DNA of 64,000 nucleotides, from positions 3,038,001 to 3,102,000 of the forward strand of contig NZ_CP110806.1 of the NCBI RefSeq assembly GCF_026184235.1. Direction: 5' to 3'. This document shows, piece by piece, positions 8,529-17,055 of the stretch. The notes under the pieces are model-generated. The model did not search any database. It had not been told where the DNA came from and saw nothing but the letters and a program-made list of their open reading frames with translations. Positions within the stretch are counted from its first letter, which is position 1; each line of letters opens with the position of its first letter. The DNA is from Cellulomonas sp. S1-8 (GTDB taxonomy: Bacteria; Actinomycetota; Actinomycetes; Actinomycetales; Cellulomonadaceae). Made by a program: the position numbers and the translations under genes.

Positions 8529-8565
8529 CACGACGGCGCCATCCTGTGCGGAAGGCGCCGTCGTG
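8529..8565 (-). terminator. icd transcription terminator
   Basis: A perfect 12-bp stem, CACGACGGCGCC (8529-8540) with GGCGCCGTCGTG (8554-8565), and a 13-base loop, lies 21 bases after the icd stop. Its position between the end of icd and the start of the toxin operon would insulate the two. Confidence 0.7.
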
Positions 8566-8586
8566 GTGCGAGCGGTGCTCGGCCGG

Positions 8587-9804
8587 TCAGGCCAGGCGCG
8601 CGGCCAGGTTCTCGTCGAGGGCCGCGAGGAACTCCTCGGTCGTCAGCCACGCCTGGTCCGGTCCGACGAGGGACGCGAGGTCCTTGGTCATCTTGCCGCT
8701 CTCGACGGTCGTGATGACGACGTCCTCGAGCGTCTCGGCGAACTGCGTGACCTCGGGGGTGCCGTCCAGCTTGCCGCGGTGCTTGAGGCCACCGGTCCAC
8801 GCGAAGATCGACGCGATCGGGTTGGTCGACGTCGGCTTGCCGGCCTGGTGCTGGCGGTAGTGGCGCGTCACCGTGCCGTGGGCCGCCTCGGCCTCGACCG
8901 TCTTGCCGTCCGGCGTCATGAGGACGGACGTCATGAGGCCGAGCGAGCCGAAGCCCTGCGCGACGGTGTCGGACTGGACGTCACCGTCGTAGTTCTTGCA
9001 CGCCCAGACGTAGCCGCCCTCCCACTTCATCGCGGCGGCGACCATGTCGTCGATGAGGCGGTGCTCGTACGTCAGCCCGGCCTCGGCGAACGCCGCGGCG
9101 AACTCGGCGTCGAAGACCTCCTGGAAGATGTCCTTGAAGGCACCGTCGTACGCCTTGAGGATCGTGTTCTTCGTCGACAGGTACACCGGGTAGCCGCGCT
9201 GCAGGCCGTAGGCGAACGACGCGCGCGCGAAGTCGCGGATCGAGTCGTTGAAGTTGTACATGCCCATGGCCACGCCGCCGCCGTCGGGGTACGTGACGAC
9301 CGTCTGGTGGATCGGCTCGGAGCCGTCGGCCGGGGTGTACGTCATCGTGAGCGTGCCGGCGCCGGGGACCTTGAAGTTCGTCGCCTTGTACTGGTCGCCG
9401 TGGGCGTGCCGTCCGATGATGATGGGCTTGTTCCAGCCCGGGACCAGACGCGGGATGTTCGAGATGATGATCGGCTCGCGGAAGACCACGCCGCCGAGGA
9501 TGTTGCGGATCGTGCCGTTCGGCGAGACCCACATCTTCTTCAGGCCGAACTCCTCGACGCGGGCCTCGTCGGGCGTGATCGTCGCGCACTTCACGCCGAC
9601 GCCGTGCTCCTTGATGGCGTGGGCCGCGTCGATCGTCACCTGGTCGTCGGTGGCGTCGCGGTTCTCGATCGACAGGTCGTAGTAGCGCAGGTCGATGTCG
9701 AGATACGGGTGGATGAGGCGGTCCTTGATGAACTGCCAGATGATGCGCGTCATCTCGTCGCCGTCGAGCTCGACGACCGGGCCGACGACCTTGATCTTCG
9801 CCAT
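8587..9804 (-). CDS. icd: NADP-dependent isocitrate dehydrogenase (homodimeric, eukaryote-like type)
   Basis: 405 residues, typical of the dimeric type II enzyme. It oxidatively decarboxylates isocitrate to 2-oxoglutarate in the TCA cycle, making NADPH. The N-terminus [19 protein letters not shown], the substrate segment [12 protein letters not shown] with the phosphate-binding Ser/Asn, the metal ligands in ENRDATDDQ and the later aspartates (YDGDVQSD), and [12 protein letters not shown] in the cofactor region all match the family. AGGAGG (9820-9815) lies 10 bases before the ATG. The gene stands alone between its own promoter and terminator. The promoter carries a palindrome shared with sucC. 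Confidence 0.97.
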   Translation of the reverse strand: MAKIKVVGPVVELDGDEMTRIIWQFIKDRLIHPYLDIDLRYYDLSIENRDATDDQVTIDAAHAIKEHGVGVKCATITPDEARVEEFGLKKMWVSPNGTIRNILGGVVFREPIIISNIPRLVPGWNKPIIIGRHAHGDQYKATNFKVPGAGTLTMTYTPADGSEPIHQTVVTYPDGGGVAMGMYNFNDSIRDFARASFAYGLQRGYPVYLSTKNTILKAYDGAFKDIFQEVFDAEFAAAFAEAGLTYEHRLIDDMVAAAMKWEGGYVWACKNYDGDVQSDTVAQGFGSLGLMTSVLMTPDGKTVEAEAAHGTVTRHYRQHQAGKPTSTNPIASIFAWTGGLKHRGKLDGTPEVTQFAETLEDVVITTVESGKMTKDLASLVGPDQAWLTTEEFLAALDENLAARLA

Positions 9805-9840
9805 GCGGGGCCTGCCTCCTGTGCCGTGGGTGTCGGGACG

Positions 9841-9860
9841 AGTTTACTCGACATCGAGAT
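9841..9860 (-). promoter_or_regulatory. icd promoter with overlapping palindromic operator
   Basis: On the minus strand TAAACT (9846-9841) is a good -10, about 37 bases before the start codon. Directly upstream of it, at 9847-9858, lies the palindrome CTCGACATCGAG (10 of 12 bases symmetrical). A protein bound there would block RNA polymerase, so repression is likely. The same 12 bases occur in the sucC promoter. The rest of 9861-10049 shows nothing else I can name. Confidence 0.6.
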
Positions 9861-10049
9861 ACTTCGGCCCGGGCGACGGCGCCCGTCACCCGCGTCGGGC
9901 CCACTTCCTGCGCGCGCACAGGGTGGGCTGGCATGCTGGGCGGTGCGTAGTTCGCCCCGTGTCGCCCCACCTCGCCCGGCCCGCCGGGCGCGGTGCGGCG
10001 GCACCGCAACCGACCGGTGGCTTCCCCCACCTCACACGACAGGACCGAC

Positions 10050-11135
10050 ATGTCCCAGCAGAACCCGCAGACTCCCGACGGTACCCCGGTGCCCGAGGAC
10101 GACACGGCGACCCCCGCCACCCCTGCCGCGACGACGCCGCAGGAGACGGCCACGCCCGCCGCCGCGCCGGCGGCCGAGCCGGTCGAGGTGGTCGTCGTCG
10201 AGGAGATCGTCGTCGAGGAGGTCGTCGAGACGCCCGCCGCACCGCAGCGGCCCGCGCCCGTCGCCCTCGACGACGAGGACGACACGTACGTCCTGCCCGC
10301 GGGCACGGTCGTCGCCGCCGGGCCGGGCCTGGTCGCACGCCTCGGCGCCGAGGTGTTCGGCTCGTTCTTCCTGGTGCTCGTCGGCGTCGGCATCGCGCTG
10401 TACTCGGCGTTCAGCAACACCGGGGCCGGCCTCGGTGTCGCGCTCGGCTTCGGTGTCGCCGCCCTCGCGGGCATCGTCGCCGTCGGCCACGTCTCGGGCG
10501 GGCACTTCAACCCTGCGGTGACGTTCGGCGCCTGCCTCGCGGGCCGCACGCCGTTCCGCGACCTGCTCCCCTACTGGCTGGCCCAGGTCGTCGGCGCGGC
10601 GCTCGCCGCCGCCGTCCTGTTCCTCACGATCCCGTCGTCCCTGCCGGCCCTGGTCGCCCAGGGTGGCGAGGCGACGGTCCGCTCGTTCTTCAGCGGCACC
10701 GCCAACGGGTTCGGCGAGCACTCCCCGCTGGCCACGCTGTCCAGCGGCCAGGTCGAGTTCGGCCTCGTCTCCGCGCTGCTCGTCGAGGTCATCGCGACGG
10801 CCGTGTTCGTCGGCGTCATCCTGGGCGCCACCGACCGCCGCGCCAACAAGGCGCACGTGCCGTTCGCCGTAGGCCTGACGCTCACCGTCGTCCTGCTGCT
10901 GGCCATGCCGGTCACCAACGGGTCGATCAACCCGGCGCGCTCGCTCGCCGCCGCGATCTTCTCCGACAGCTGGGCGCTGCAGCAGGTGTGGCTCTTCTGG
11001 GTCGCGCCGCTGCTCGGTGCCGCCATCGCCGCACTCGTCTACCGCGCGTTCGCGGCCGAGCCCGTCGAGGACTCGCTGTTCGCCGAGGACGAGCTGTACG
11101 TCGCCGAGGAGGACGTGGTCGTCGTCGACCGCTGA
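10050..11135 (+). CDS. MIP-family channel (aquaporin/aquaglyceroporin-like) with long acidic tails
   Basis: 361 residues, about 130 more than E. coli AqpZ. The extra length is an Ala/Pro/Thr/Glu-rich N-terminal tail (1-90, with VVVVEEIVVEEVVE) and an acidic C-terminal tail; both are probably cytoplasmic. The core has six TM helices and both signature loops, GGHFNPAVT and NGSINPARS. Aligned by eye to AqpZ, the aromatic/arginine filter keeps the Phe and Arg but has Leu in place of the filter His and Gly in place of the Thr. This argues against a strict water channel. ATG 10050 is chosen over an in-frame ATG at 9993 because the N-terminus then starts cleanly (MSQQNPQTPD). It is monocistronic. 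Confidence 0.9.
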   Translation: MSQQNPQTPDGTPVPEDDTATPATPAATTPQETATPAAAPAAEPVEVVVVEEIVVEEVVETPAAPQRPAPVALDDEDDTYVLPAGTVVAAGPGLVARLGAEVFGSFFLVLVGVGIALYSAFSNTGAGLGVALGFGVAALAGIVAVGHVSGGHFNPAVTFGACLAGRTPFRDLLPYWLAQVVGAALAAAVLFLTIPSSLPALVAQGGEATVRSFFSGTANGFGEHSPLATLSSGQVEFGLVSALLVEVIATAVFVGVILGATDRRANKAHVPFAVGLTLTVVLLLAMPVTNGSINPARSLAAAIFSDSWALQQVWLFWVAPLLGAAIAALVYRAFAAEPVEDSLFAEDELYVAEEDVVVVDR

Positions 11136-11145
11136 CCCTGAGCGA

Positions 11146-11182
11146 CGAGAGGCCCCGGGAGCGCTGCTCCCGGGGCCTCTCG
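11146..11182. terminator. Strong bidirectional terminator
   Basis: A perfect 17-bp stem (11146-11162 with 11166-11182; core AGGCCCCGGGAGC) and a 3-base loop lie between the convergent stops at 11135 and 11203. It serves the channel gene and the DUF3017 gene. Confidence 0.85.
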
Positions 11183-11202
11183 CACGTCGGCGGGGCGGCG
11201 GG

Positions 11203-11793
11203 TCAGCCGGCGGGCAGCACGGACGCCAGCACGACGAGCGTGATCGCCGCACCCACCAGGACGGTGACGTCGAGCGGCTTCGAGCGGACCGCGACCGCCA
11301 CCGGGCCGGGCGGCCGTCCGACGGCACGGACCACGGCGTAGACCAGCAGCAGGGCCGCGAGCGCCATCGCACCGACCACGGCGTCCGCCACGAAGGCGGC
11401 CCCGACAGCGGCCCCGATGCCGGTCAGCGTCCACCAGAGCGAGGTGTTGCGGCCCGCGGCCAGCGACGCACGCGCGATGCTGCGCGGGTCGAGCGCCCGC
11501 TCCTCCGCGGTGATCGCGTCGTCGGGCGACCGCGGCGCGGAGAGGGCGACCGGCGCGGAGAGGGCGCCCGGCGCGGACGGGGGGACGACGGGCGCGGCAG
11601 GTGCGCCGGCGGCGGGCGGTGCCGGCGGGGCAGCCGGGGCGGCACTGCGGTGTGCCAGGGGCGCCGGGCGGACCTGGGGTGCCGCGGGGCTCGCGACGCG
11701 CTCGCCGGGGGTGCGCACCGTCGGGGGTACGGGCCGTGCGGGCCACACGGGGCCCGGGAGTCCGGCGGCGGGCGTGCGCGCTGGCGTCGACAT
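11203..11793 (-). CDS. DUF3017 family membrane protein
   Basis: 196 residues. The first 100 are a disordered Ala/Pro-rich tail. Residues about 113-196 hold three hydrophobic segments with the DUF3017 look: an entering WWTLTGIGAAVGAAF helix, a central helix, then AVRSKPLDVTVLVGAAI and a short C-terminus. The family is actinobacterial and of unknown function, and is often found near purine and folate genes, which fits purH and purN nearby. The start ATG 11793 is the first in frame. It is divergent from the ferredoxin-reductase-like gene. Confidence 0.85.
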   Translation of the reverse strand: MSTPARTPAAGLPGPVWPARPVPPTVRTPGERVASPAAPQVRPAPLAHRSAAPAAPPAPPAAGAPAAPVVPPSAPGALSAPVALSAPRSPDDAITAEERALDPRSIARASLAAGRNTSLWWTLTGIGAAVGAAFVADAVVGAMALAALLLVYAVVRAVGRPPGPVAVAVRSKPLDVTVLVGAAITLVVLASVLPAG

Positions 11794-11917
11794 CCGTGCG
11801 TGGCCTCCGTCCGCCTCGTCGAACCGCGCCGGCCCGGCACGACCGGACGGACCGCTCGCGGACGTGCGTCCAGCGGCTGCGCGCGGCGGACCCAGCGTAG
11901 CGCCGCGCGCTCCTCGT

Positions 11918-11932
11918 TACGGTGACCTCGTG
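11918..11932 (+). promoter_or_regulatory. -10 element and leaderless start of the flavoprotein gene
   Basis: TACGGT (11918-11923) is followed by only six bases and then GTG at 11930. With a transcription start 6-7 bases after the -10, the mRNA would begin at or next to the GTG, and there is no Shine-Dalgarno sequence. Confidence 0.55.
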
Positions 11933-13183
11933 ACGTCCGACACGCTCCCTCCCGTCCCGCCCGCCGACGTGCTCGTCGTCGGCGCCGGCCTGGCCGCGCT
12001 GCGCACGGTGGCCGCGCTGCGGGACCACGGCTACGACGGCCGCGTGCGCGTCCTGGGCGCCGAGGGCCTCGCGCCGTACGACCGGCCGCCCCTGTCCAAG
12101 CACCTCTTGGACCGCCCGTCGCCCACGTGGCTCGCCGACGACCTGGGGCACGACCTGCACGCCCTCGCCGACGAGGTGCACCTGGCACGCCCCGCCCGGC
12201 GGCTGCACCCGCTCGCGGACGGCGGCGCGGTGGTGGGCACCGACGAGGGCGACGTACGGGCCGCGTGCGTCGTCCTGGCGACCGGCGCGCACGCCGTGGC
12301 CGTCCCCGGCTGGCAGGCACGGACGCTGCACACGGCGGCCGACGCCGACGGTCTGCGCGCTGCCCTGACGCCCGGCAGGCGGCGGCTCGTCGTGGTCGGT
12401 GCCGGCTGGATCGGTGCGGAGGTCGCGGGTGTGGCGGCCGCCGCCGGGCACGACGTGACGGTGCTCGAGGCGCGCGACGCACCGCTCGGCACGGCGCTGG
12501 GCGCGCGCATCGGCGCCCTCACCGCACCCTGGTACGCCGCGGCGGGGGTCGACCTGCGGACCGGCGCGCAGGTCGACCGCGTCGACGACGAGGGCGTGCA
12601 CCTCGCCGACGGCACGCACCTGCCCGCCGACGCGGTGCTCGTCGCCGTGGGTGCCCTGCCGGCGACGGGGTGGCTCGGCGAGACGCTGCCGCTGCGCGGC
12701 CGGGCGGTGCCCGTGGACGCGTCGTACCGCGTGCTCGGCGCCGCGGGCCCGCTGCCGGGGCTGCTGGCCGTCGGCGACGTCGCCGTCCGCCGGTCCGCAC
12801 GGCACGGCTGGGTGCCCGGCGGGCACTGGGACGAGGCGATGCACGGGCCGGACGTGCTGGTCCGGCACCTGCTCGGCCGGCCGCTCGACCGCCCCGAGCC
12901 CGCGCCGTACGTCTTCTCGACGCAGCTCGGTCACGACGTGACGATGTTCGGGCTGCCCTCCCCCGACGACGCGGTGCGCGTGCTGGGCGATCCCACCGGC
13001 GCCGGCTGGACGGCCCTGTGGTCCCGCGGCGACGTCGTGACGGGCGTGCTCGTCGTCGACCGCCCGCGCGACGTCGGCGCGGCCCGGCGCCTGTTCGCCC
13101 GCGCGGACCTCCCGCGCCTGGACCTGCCCCGGGACCCGGCCACCCCCCTGCCCGACGACCTGCGCACCCTCCTGCGCACCTAG
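11930..13183 (+). CDS. FAD-dependent pyridine nucleotide-disulfide oxidoreductase, ferredoxin-reductase-like
   Basis: 417 residues. The N-terminal FAD site is DVLVVGAGLAALRTVAALR. A second GxGxxG (RLVVVGAGWIGAEVAGVAA) binds NAD(P)H. The segment YDRPPLSKHLLD is typical of oxygenase-coupled ferredoxin and rubredoxin reductases, and LLAVGDVA is the C-terminal FAD contact ending in Asp. There is no CxxxxC redox disulfide. The C-terminal 80 residues (reductase_C) carry the dimerisation and aromatic-stacking segment. It would move electrons from NAD(P)H to a ferredoxin or rubredoxin, but no partner gene lies nearby, so the pathway is unknown. The start is GTG 11930, apparently leaderless. Confidence 0.88.
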   Translation: MTSDTLPPVPPADVLVVGAGLAALRTVAALRDHGYDGRVRVLGAEGLAPYDRPPLSKHLLDRPSPTWLADDLGHDLHALADEVHLARPARRLHPLADGGAVVGTDEGDVRAACVVLATGAHAVAVPGWQARTLHTAADADGLRAALTPGRRRLVVVGAGWIGAEVAGVAAAAGHDVTVLEARDAPLGTALGARIGALTAPWYAAAGVDLRTGAQVDRVDDEGVHLADGTHLPADAVLVAVGALPATGWLGETLPLRGRAVPVDASYRVLGAAGPLPGLLAVGDVAVRRSARHGWVPGGHWDEAMHGPDVLVRHLLGRPLDRPEPAPYVFSTQLGHDVTMFGLPSPDDAVRVLGDPTGAGWTALWSRGDVVTGVLVVDRPRDVGAARRLFARADLPRLDLPRDPATPLPDDLRTLLRT

Positions 13184-13190
13184 ACCCGGT

Positions 13191-13358
13191 GCTGGATTGC
13201 TCTCTCACCGCGAGAGAGCAATCCAGCCCACCCCCCTCACCCGCGAGAGAGCAATCCAGCCCACCCCCCTCACCCGCGAGAGAGCAATCCAGCCCACCCC
13301 CCTCACCCGCGAGAGAGCAATCCAGCTCCGCCCCTCACCCGCGAGAGAGCAGTCCGGT
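13191..13358. repeat. Hairpin plus five tandem 33-bp repeats in a convergent gap
   Basis: The element opens with a perfect 16-bp inverted repeat (GCTGGATTGCTCTCTC at 13191-13206 and its complement at 13212-13227, loop 5). The right arm GAGAGAGCAATCCAGC then recurs in direct tandem at 13212, 13245, 13278 and 13311 (period exactly 33), with a diverged fifth copy at 13343. Units are joined by a C-rich linker ending CTCACCCGC. It fills the gap between the flavoprotein stop and the purH stop and may act as a terminator; any single left arm can pair with any of the right arms. Confidence 0.9.
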
Positions 13359-13373
13359 CGCTGTCGACGCGGG

Positions 13374-15008
13374 TCAGTGGGCGAAGTGGCGGGTGCCCGT
13401 GAGGTAGAGGGTCACGCCGGCGGCGGCCGCGGCGGCCACGACCTCCTCGTCGCGCACGGACCCCCCGGGCTGCACGACCGCGCGCACGCCCGCGTCGAGC
13501 AGCACCTGCAGGCCGTCGGCGAAGGGGAAGAACGCGTCGGACGCGGCGACGGCGCCGCGCGCCCGCCCGGCGTCACCGGCGTCGGCGCGCTCGACGGCCA
13601 GCCGGCACGAGTCCACCCGGTTGACCTGGCCCATCCCGACGCCGACGGACGCACCGGCGTCGGCGAGCAGGATCGCGTTCGACTTCACGGCCCGCACGGC
13701 CCGCCACGCGAACGCCAGGTCGGCGAGCGTCGCCTCGTCGGCGGGCTCGCCCGCCGCCAGCGTCCACTCCCCCGGCGCGTCGCCGGCGGCGTCGATCCGG
13801 TCGACCGCCTGCAGCAGCATCCCCCCGGACACGGCGCGCGTCTCGACCTGCGCCGCGGGCGGTGCGTCGACGACGAGCAGGCGGATGTTCTTCTTCTGCG
13901 TGAGCAGCGCGAGCGCGTCGTCGTCGAAACCCGGGGCGACGACCACCTCGGTGAACACGGGCGCGATCTGCTCGGCCGCCGCCAGCGTGACCTGCTGGTT
14001 GGTGGCGATCACGCCGCCGAACGCGGACACGGGGTCGCAGGCGTGGGCCTTGGCGTGCGCGTCGGCGACGTCGGCGCCGATCGCGATGCCGCACGGGTTG
14101 GCGTGCTTGACGATCGCGACCGTCGCGGCGTCCGCGTGGTCGTGCGCGGCGCGCCACGCGGCGTCGGCGTCGACGTAGTTGTTGTAGCTCATGGCCTTGC
14201 CGTGCAGCTGACGGGCCTGCGCGATGCCGGCCGCACCGTAGCCCGACGTGTACAGCGCCGCCCGCTGGTGCGGGTTCTCGCCGTAGCGCAGCACGTCCGC
14301 GCGCTCCCACGTCGCCCCGACCCAGGCGGGGAAGCCCGTCGCGACGCCGTCGACCTCGTCGGTCGACGTGGCGACGTTGCCCATCCAGGACGCGACCGCG
14401 ACGTCGTAGGTGGCGGTGTGGACGAACGCCTGCGCGGCGAGCCGCGTGCGCTGCGCGAGCGTGAAGCCGCCGGCGGCGACGGCCGCGACCACGTCGTCGT
14501 AGCGCGCGGGGTCGACGACCACGGCGACGCTCGGGTGGTTCTTGGCGGCGGCACGCACCATCGAGGGCCCGCCGATGTCGATCTGCTCGACGCACTCGTC
14601 GACGTCCGCGCCGGACGCGACGGTCTGCGTGAACGGGTAGAGGTTGACCACGACGAGCTCGAACGCGGCGACGCCGAGCTCGTCGAGCTGGGCGACGTGC
14701 TCGGGGCGGCGCGTGTCCGCGAGGATCCCGGCGTGCACGCGCGGGTGCAGCGTCTTGACGCGCCCGTCGAGGCACTCGGGGAACCCGGTGAGGTCCTCGA
14801 CGCGCGTCACGGGCACCCCCGCGGCGGCGACGGTCGCGGCGGTCGAACCCGTCGAGACGAGCTCGACGCCTGCGGCGTGCAGCGCGGTGGCGAGCTCGAC
14901 GAGCCCGGACTTGTCGTAGACCGACAGCAGCGCGCGGCGCACGGGGCGGCGCGTGGCGTCGGACGTCGGGTCGGCGACGGGGGCGAGGGGGGTCTGGTCG
15001 TGCGTCAT
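13374..15008 (-). CDS. purH: Bifunctional AICAR formyltransferase / IMP cyclohydrolase
   Basis: 544 residues. It catalyses the last two steps of IMP synthesis: formylation of AICAR with 10-formyl-THF, then ring closure. The N-terminal IMP cyclohydrolase domain (about 25-170) starts [15 protein letters not shown] and carries the STGSTA and [14 protein letters not shown] motifs. The C-terminal transformylase has [24 protein letters not shown] with the catalytic Lys-His pair, and [17 protein letters not shown] 15008 has GAAGG just upstream; the longer open frame runs through the riboswitch and is not coding. Expression is probably controlled by the ZTP riboswitch in the leader. Confidence 0.97.
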   Translation of the reverse strand: MTHDQTPLAPVADPTSDATRRPVRRALLSVYDKSGLVELATALHAAGVELVSTGSTAATVAAAGVPVTRVEDLTGFPECLDGRVKTLHPRVHAGILADTRRPEHVAQLDELGVAAFELVVVNLYPFTQTVASGADVDECVEQIDIGGPSMVRAAAKNHPSVAVVVDPARYDDVVAAVAAGGFTLAQRTRLAAQAFVHTATYDVAVASWMGNVATSTDEVDGVATGFPAWVGATWERADVLRYGENPHQRAALYTSGYGAAGIAQARQLHGKAMSYNNYVDADAAWRAAHDHADAATVAIVKHANPCGIAIGADVADAHAKAHACDPVSAFGGVIATNQQVTLAAAEQIAPVFTEVVVAPGFDDDALALLTQKKNIRLLVVDAPPAAQVETRAVSGGMLLQAVDRIDAAGDAPGEWTLAAGEPADEATLADLAFAWRAVRAVKSNAILLADAGASVGVGMGQVNRVDSCRLAVERADAGDAGRARGAVAASDAFFPFADGLQVLLDAGVRAVVQPGGSVRDEEVVAAAAAAGVTLYLTGTRHFAH

Positions 15009-15062
15009 GGCACACCTTCGGAGGGTCGGTCGGTGGTCCGGGTGGACCTCGGCAAGGACCCA

Positions 15063-15146
15063 GGCACCCAGGCGGGCGGTGCACATGACAGGGGTGGGGC
15101 TCGGTCGCTCCCCGGTGGTCCTCCACCTGCGCCAGTCACGACCGGG
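15063..15146 (-). promoter_or_regulatory. ZTP (pfl) riboswitch in the purH leader
   Basis: On the minus strand the leader contains, in order, the conserved pfl-motif pieces: GGTCGTGACTGGC (15143-15131), ACCACCGGGGAGCGAC around 15118-15103, and ACCGCCCGCCTGGG (15080-15067). The P1 to P3 stems and the pseudoknot loop are present in the usual order. ZTP riboswitches sense Z-nucleotides that build up when 10-formyl-THF is short, and purH, which uses that cofactor, is a classic target. About 55 bases separate the aptamer from the ATG; I see no clear U-tract terminator, so control of translation is likely. Confidence 0.9.
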
Positions 15147-15149
15147 TCG

Positions 15150-15155
15150 AGCCTA
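15150..15155 (-). promoter_or_regulatory. -10 element of the purH transcript
   Basis: TAGGCT (TANNNT type) on the minus strand, placed so that transcription would start just at the 5' edge of the riboswitch. It overlaps the stop codon of the tetR gene. Confidence 0.55.
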
Positions 15156-15917
15156 TCGCGCGTCGCCCCTCTCGCCCCAGGCCTCGGCGAGGTCGACGTG
15201 CAGGCCCACGCCGACGGCCGCGGTCGCGACGACGACGTCGAACGCGCGCGCCCGGTCGTCCGCGATGCCCTTGAGGTGGCCGAAGAGCTCGGCCGTCAGC
15301 GCCCCGACGAGGATCGCGAACATCGTGAGGCAGCGGGCGGCGCCGGCGGGATCGAGCACCGCGGCGGCCGGGTCGTGCGCGACCGCGAACGCCAGGACGT
15401 CGTCGGTGACGACGCCCTCGGCGGCGAACGGTGGGCCTGTGGGGTGCAGGCTTCCGGTGCGCTGCGCGGCGACGAGCACGTCGACCATGACGCCCCACAG
15501 GCGCGTCGCGGGCTCGACCGTGTCGCGCGGCGCGACGTAGCCGGGCACGGGCGTGCCGTAGATGAGCTCGAACGCGTGCGGGTCCGCCAGCGCCCAGGCG
15601 CGGAAGGCGCGCGCGACTTCGAGCCACGTGCGAGCGGGGTCGTGACCTGCGGCGACGGACGCCGCGGCAGCCTGCTCGACCGCCTGCCCGGCGGCGTCGT
15701 AGGACTGCGCGACCAGCAGCGTGAGCAGCGCATCCCGGGACTCGACGTACCGGTACACGGCGGAGGACGCGAGTCCGAGGTCGCGGGCGACGGCGCGCAG
15801 CGAGAGCCCGTGGGGTCCGTCCTGGACGAGCCGGGCGCGGGCGGCAGCGAGCAGGTCGTGCATGAGCTCGGTGCGGGCGCGCTCGCGCGGCGTGGGGCGA
15901 GGGGTGGCGTCGGCCAT
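15153..15917 (-). CDS. TetR/AcrR family transcriptional regulator
   Basis: 254 residues from ATG 15917. The N-terminal DNA-binding domain (about 20-75) has GLSLRAVARDLGLASSAVYR followed by YVESRDALL, the standard TetR helix-turn-helix. The C-terminal domain (about 85-240) includes WLEVARAFRAWALADPHAFEL, as in the TetR_C_33 group. The gene is divergent from an epimerase-like gene, and the gap between them holds several copies of one palindrome, so it most likely represses both genes. An in-frame GTG at 15974 would place the start inside the operator array, so ATG 15917 is preferred. The ligand is unknown. Confidence 0.92.
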   Translation of the reverse strand: MADATPRPTPRERARTELMHDLLAAARARLVQDGPHGLSLRAVARDLGLASSAVYRYVESRDALLTLLVAQSYDAAGQAVEQAAAASVAAGHDPARTWLEVARAFRAWALADPHAFELIYGTPVPGYVAPRDTVEPATRLWGVMVDVLVAAQRTGSLHPTGPPFAAEGVVTDDVLAFAVAHDPAAAVLDPAGAARCLTMFAILVGALTAELFGHLKGIADDRARAFDVVVATAAVGVGLHVDLAEAWGERGDAR

Positions 15918-15937
15918 GCCCTCAGGATCGTCGACGA

Positions 15938-16021
15938 GAGCACCGCGCGCAAACGAGAGCACCGCTCTTGACATGGGCGATGCGTCGGGCAGAGCATTGC
16001 TCCCATCAGAGAGCAGTGCTC
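15938..16021. promoter_or_regulatory. Operator array for the TetR regulator
   Basis: Four copies of an 11-bp element: GAGCACCGCGC (15938-15948), GAGCACCGCTC (15957-15967), GAGCATTGCTC (15992-16002) and GAGCAGTGCTC (16011-16021). The last two are palindromes around one base, and the second has one mismatch. Centres are 19, 35 and 19 bases apart. TTGACA (15968-15973) on the plus strand is a good -35 between the pairs. Confidence 0.75.
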
Positions 16022-16038
16022 ACACGACGGAGGCCGAC

Positions 16039-17028
16039 ATGGCACGCCACACGATCCTCGGCAAGGGCCCCATCGGCCGCACGCTCGCCACGCACCTCGC
16101 CGACGCGGGGCACGACGTCCACGTCCTGTCCCGCTCCGGACCCCGGCCCGGCGCCCCCGCCCGGACCCAGGCGGCGAGCGGCGGCAGCATCGAGCACCAC
16201 CGCGTGGACGGGACGGACGCCGACGCGCTGACGGCCAGGACCGGCGGCTCGGTCGCCCTGTACAACTGCGTCAACCCCGCCTACCACCGCTGGGCCACCG
16301 ACTGGCCGCCCGTCGCCGCCGCGCTGCTGGCTGCCGCGACGCGCACCGACGCCGTGCTCGTCATCGCGGGAAACCTCTACGGCTACGGCGCCGGTCACCC
16401 CCACATGCGCGAGAGCGACCCGCTCGCCAGCCGCGAGACCAAGGGCCGCGTGCGTGCGCAGATGTGGGCCGACGCGCTCGCCCGGCACGACGCCGGCGCG
16501 CTGCGGACCACCGAGGTGCGCGGCAGCGACTACCTCGGTCCCGGCGCCGAGGCCCACGCCCACGCCGGGCCGCGCATGCTCACCCCGCTGCTCGCCGGCC
16601 GGGTCCTGCGACCGATCGCCTCGGCCGACCGGCCCCACACCTGGACCTACCTGCCGGACTTCGCGGCCGCCCTGGCCCGGGCCGCCGAGCTGCCGGACGC
16701 GTGGGGACGGCCCTGGCACGTGCCCTCCCCGGAGCCGCAGACGTACCGGGAGGTCGCCGAGCGCTTCGCCAAGGCCGCCGGCGCGCCGACCCCCCGCATC
16801 TCCCCCGCCCCGCTCGCGGCCGTCCGGCTGCTGGGACTGGTGAACCCGATGATGCGCGAGATCGCCGGGGTCGCCTACCAGTTCGACCAGCCGTTCGTCA
16901 CCGACGACACCGCCAGCCGCCGCGTGCTCGGGCTCGAGCCGACCGGCTGGGACACGATCGTCACGCGCACCCTCGCGGCGCACCGCGCGGAGCACCCCGC
17001 GGGGCAGCCCGTCGGCGCCCGGCGCTGA
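16039..17028 (+). CDS. NAD(P)-dependent epimerase/reductase-like protein (atypical SDR)
   Basis: 329 residues. The N-terminus MARHTILGKGPIGRTLA is a Rossmann dinucleotide site (GxGxxG), followed by HVLSRSG, which suggests NADP preference through the arginine. Later motifs fit extended or atypical short-chain dehydrogenases: LYNCVNPAYHRW, VIAGNLYGYG and EVRGSDYLGPG, with the classical YxxxK replaced. A helical C-terminus with NPMMREIAGV and QFDQPFV is typical of nucleotide-sugar or isoflavone-reductase-like members. The operator array of a divergent TetR gene covers its promoter, so it is probably induced by an unknown ligand. The substrate is not predictable. Confidence 0.85.
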   Translation: MARHTILGKGPIGRTLATHLADAGHDVHVLSRSGPRPGAPARTQAASGGSIEHHRVDGTDADALTARTGGSVALYNCVNPAYHRWATDWPPVAAALLAAATRTDAVLVIAGNLYGYGAGHPHMRESDPLASRETKGRVRAQMWADALARHDAGALRTTEVRGSDYLGPGAEAHAHAGPRMLTPLLAGRVLRPIASADRPHTWTYLPDFAAALARAAELPDAWGRPWHVPSPEPQTYREVAERFAKAAGAPTPRISPAPLAAVRLLGLVNPMMREIAGVAYQFDQPFVTDDTASRRVLGLEPTGWDTIVTRTLAAHRAEHPAGQPVGARR

Positions 17029-17055
17029 GGCGCGGCTCAGTGCTCGGGCGCCCCC

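Noticed and set aside
9993..10049. Upstream ATG of the channel gene
   Set aside because: It would add an Arg/His-rich stretch with no ribosome-binding site. ATG 10050 gives a sensible N-terminus.
13212..13358. CRISPR-like array of 33-bp direct repeats
   Set aside because: The whole 33-bp unit is repeated, so there are no distinct spacers, and no cas gene is near. It is a tandem repeat.
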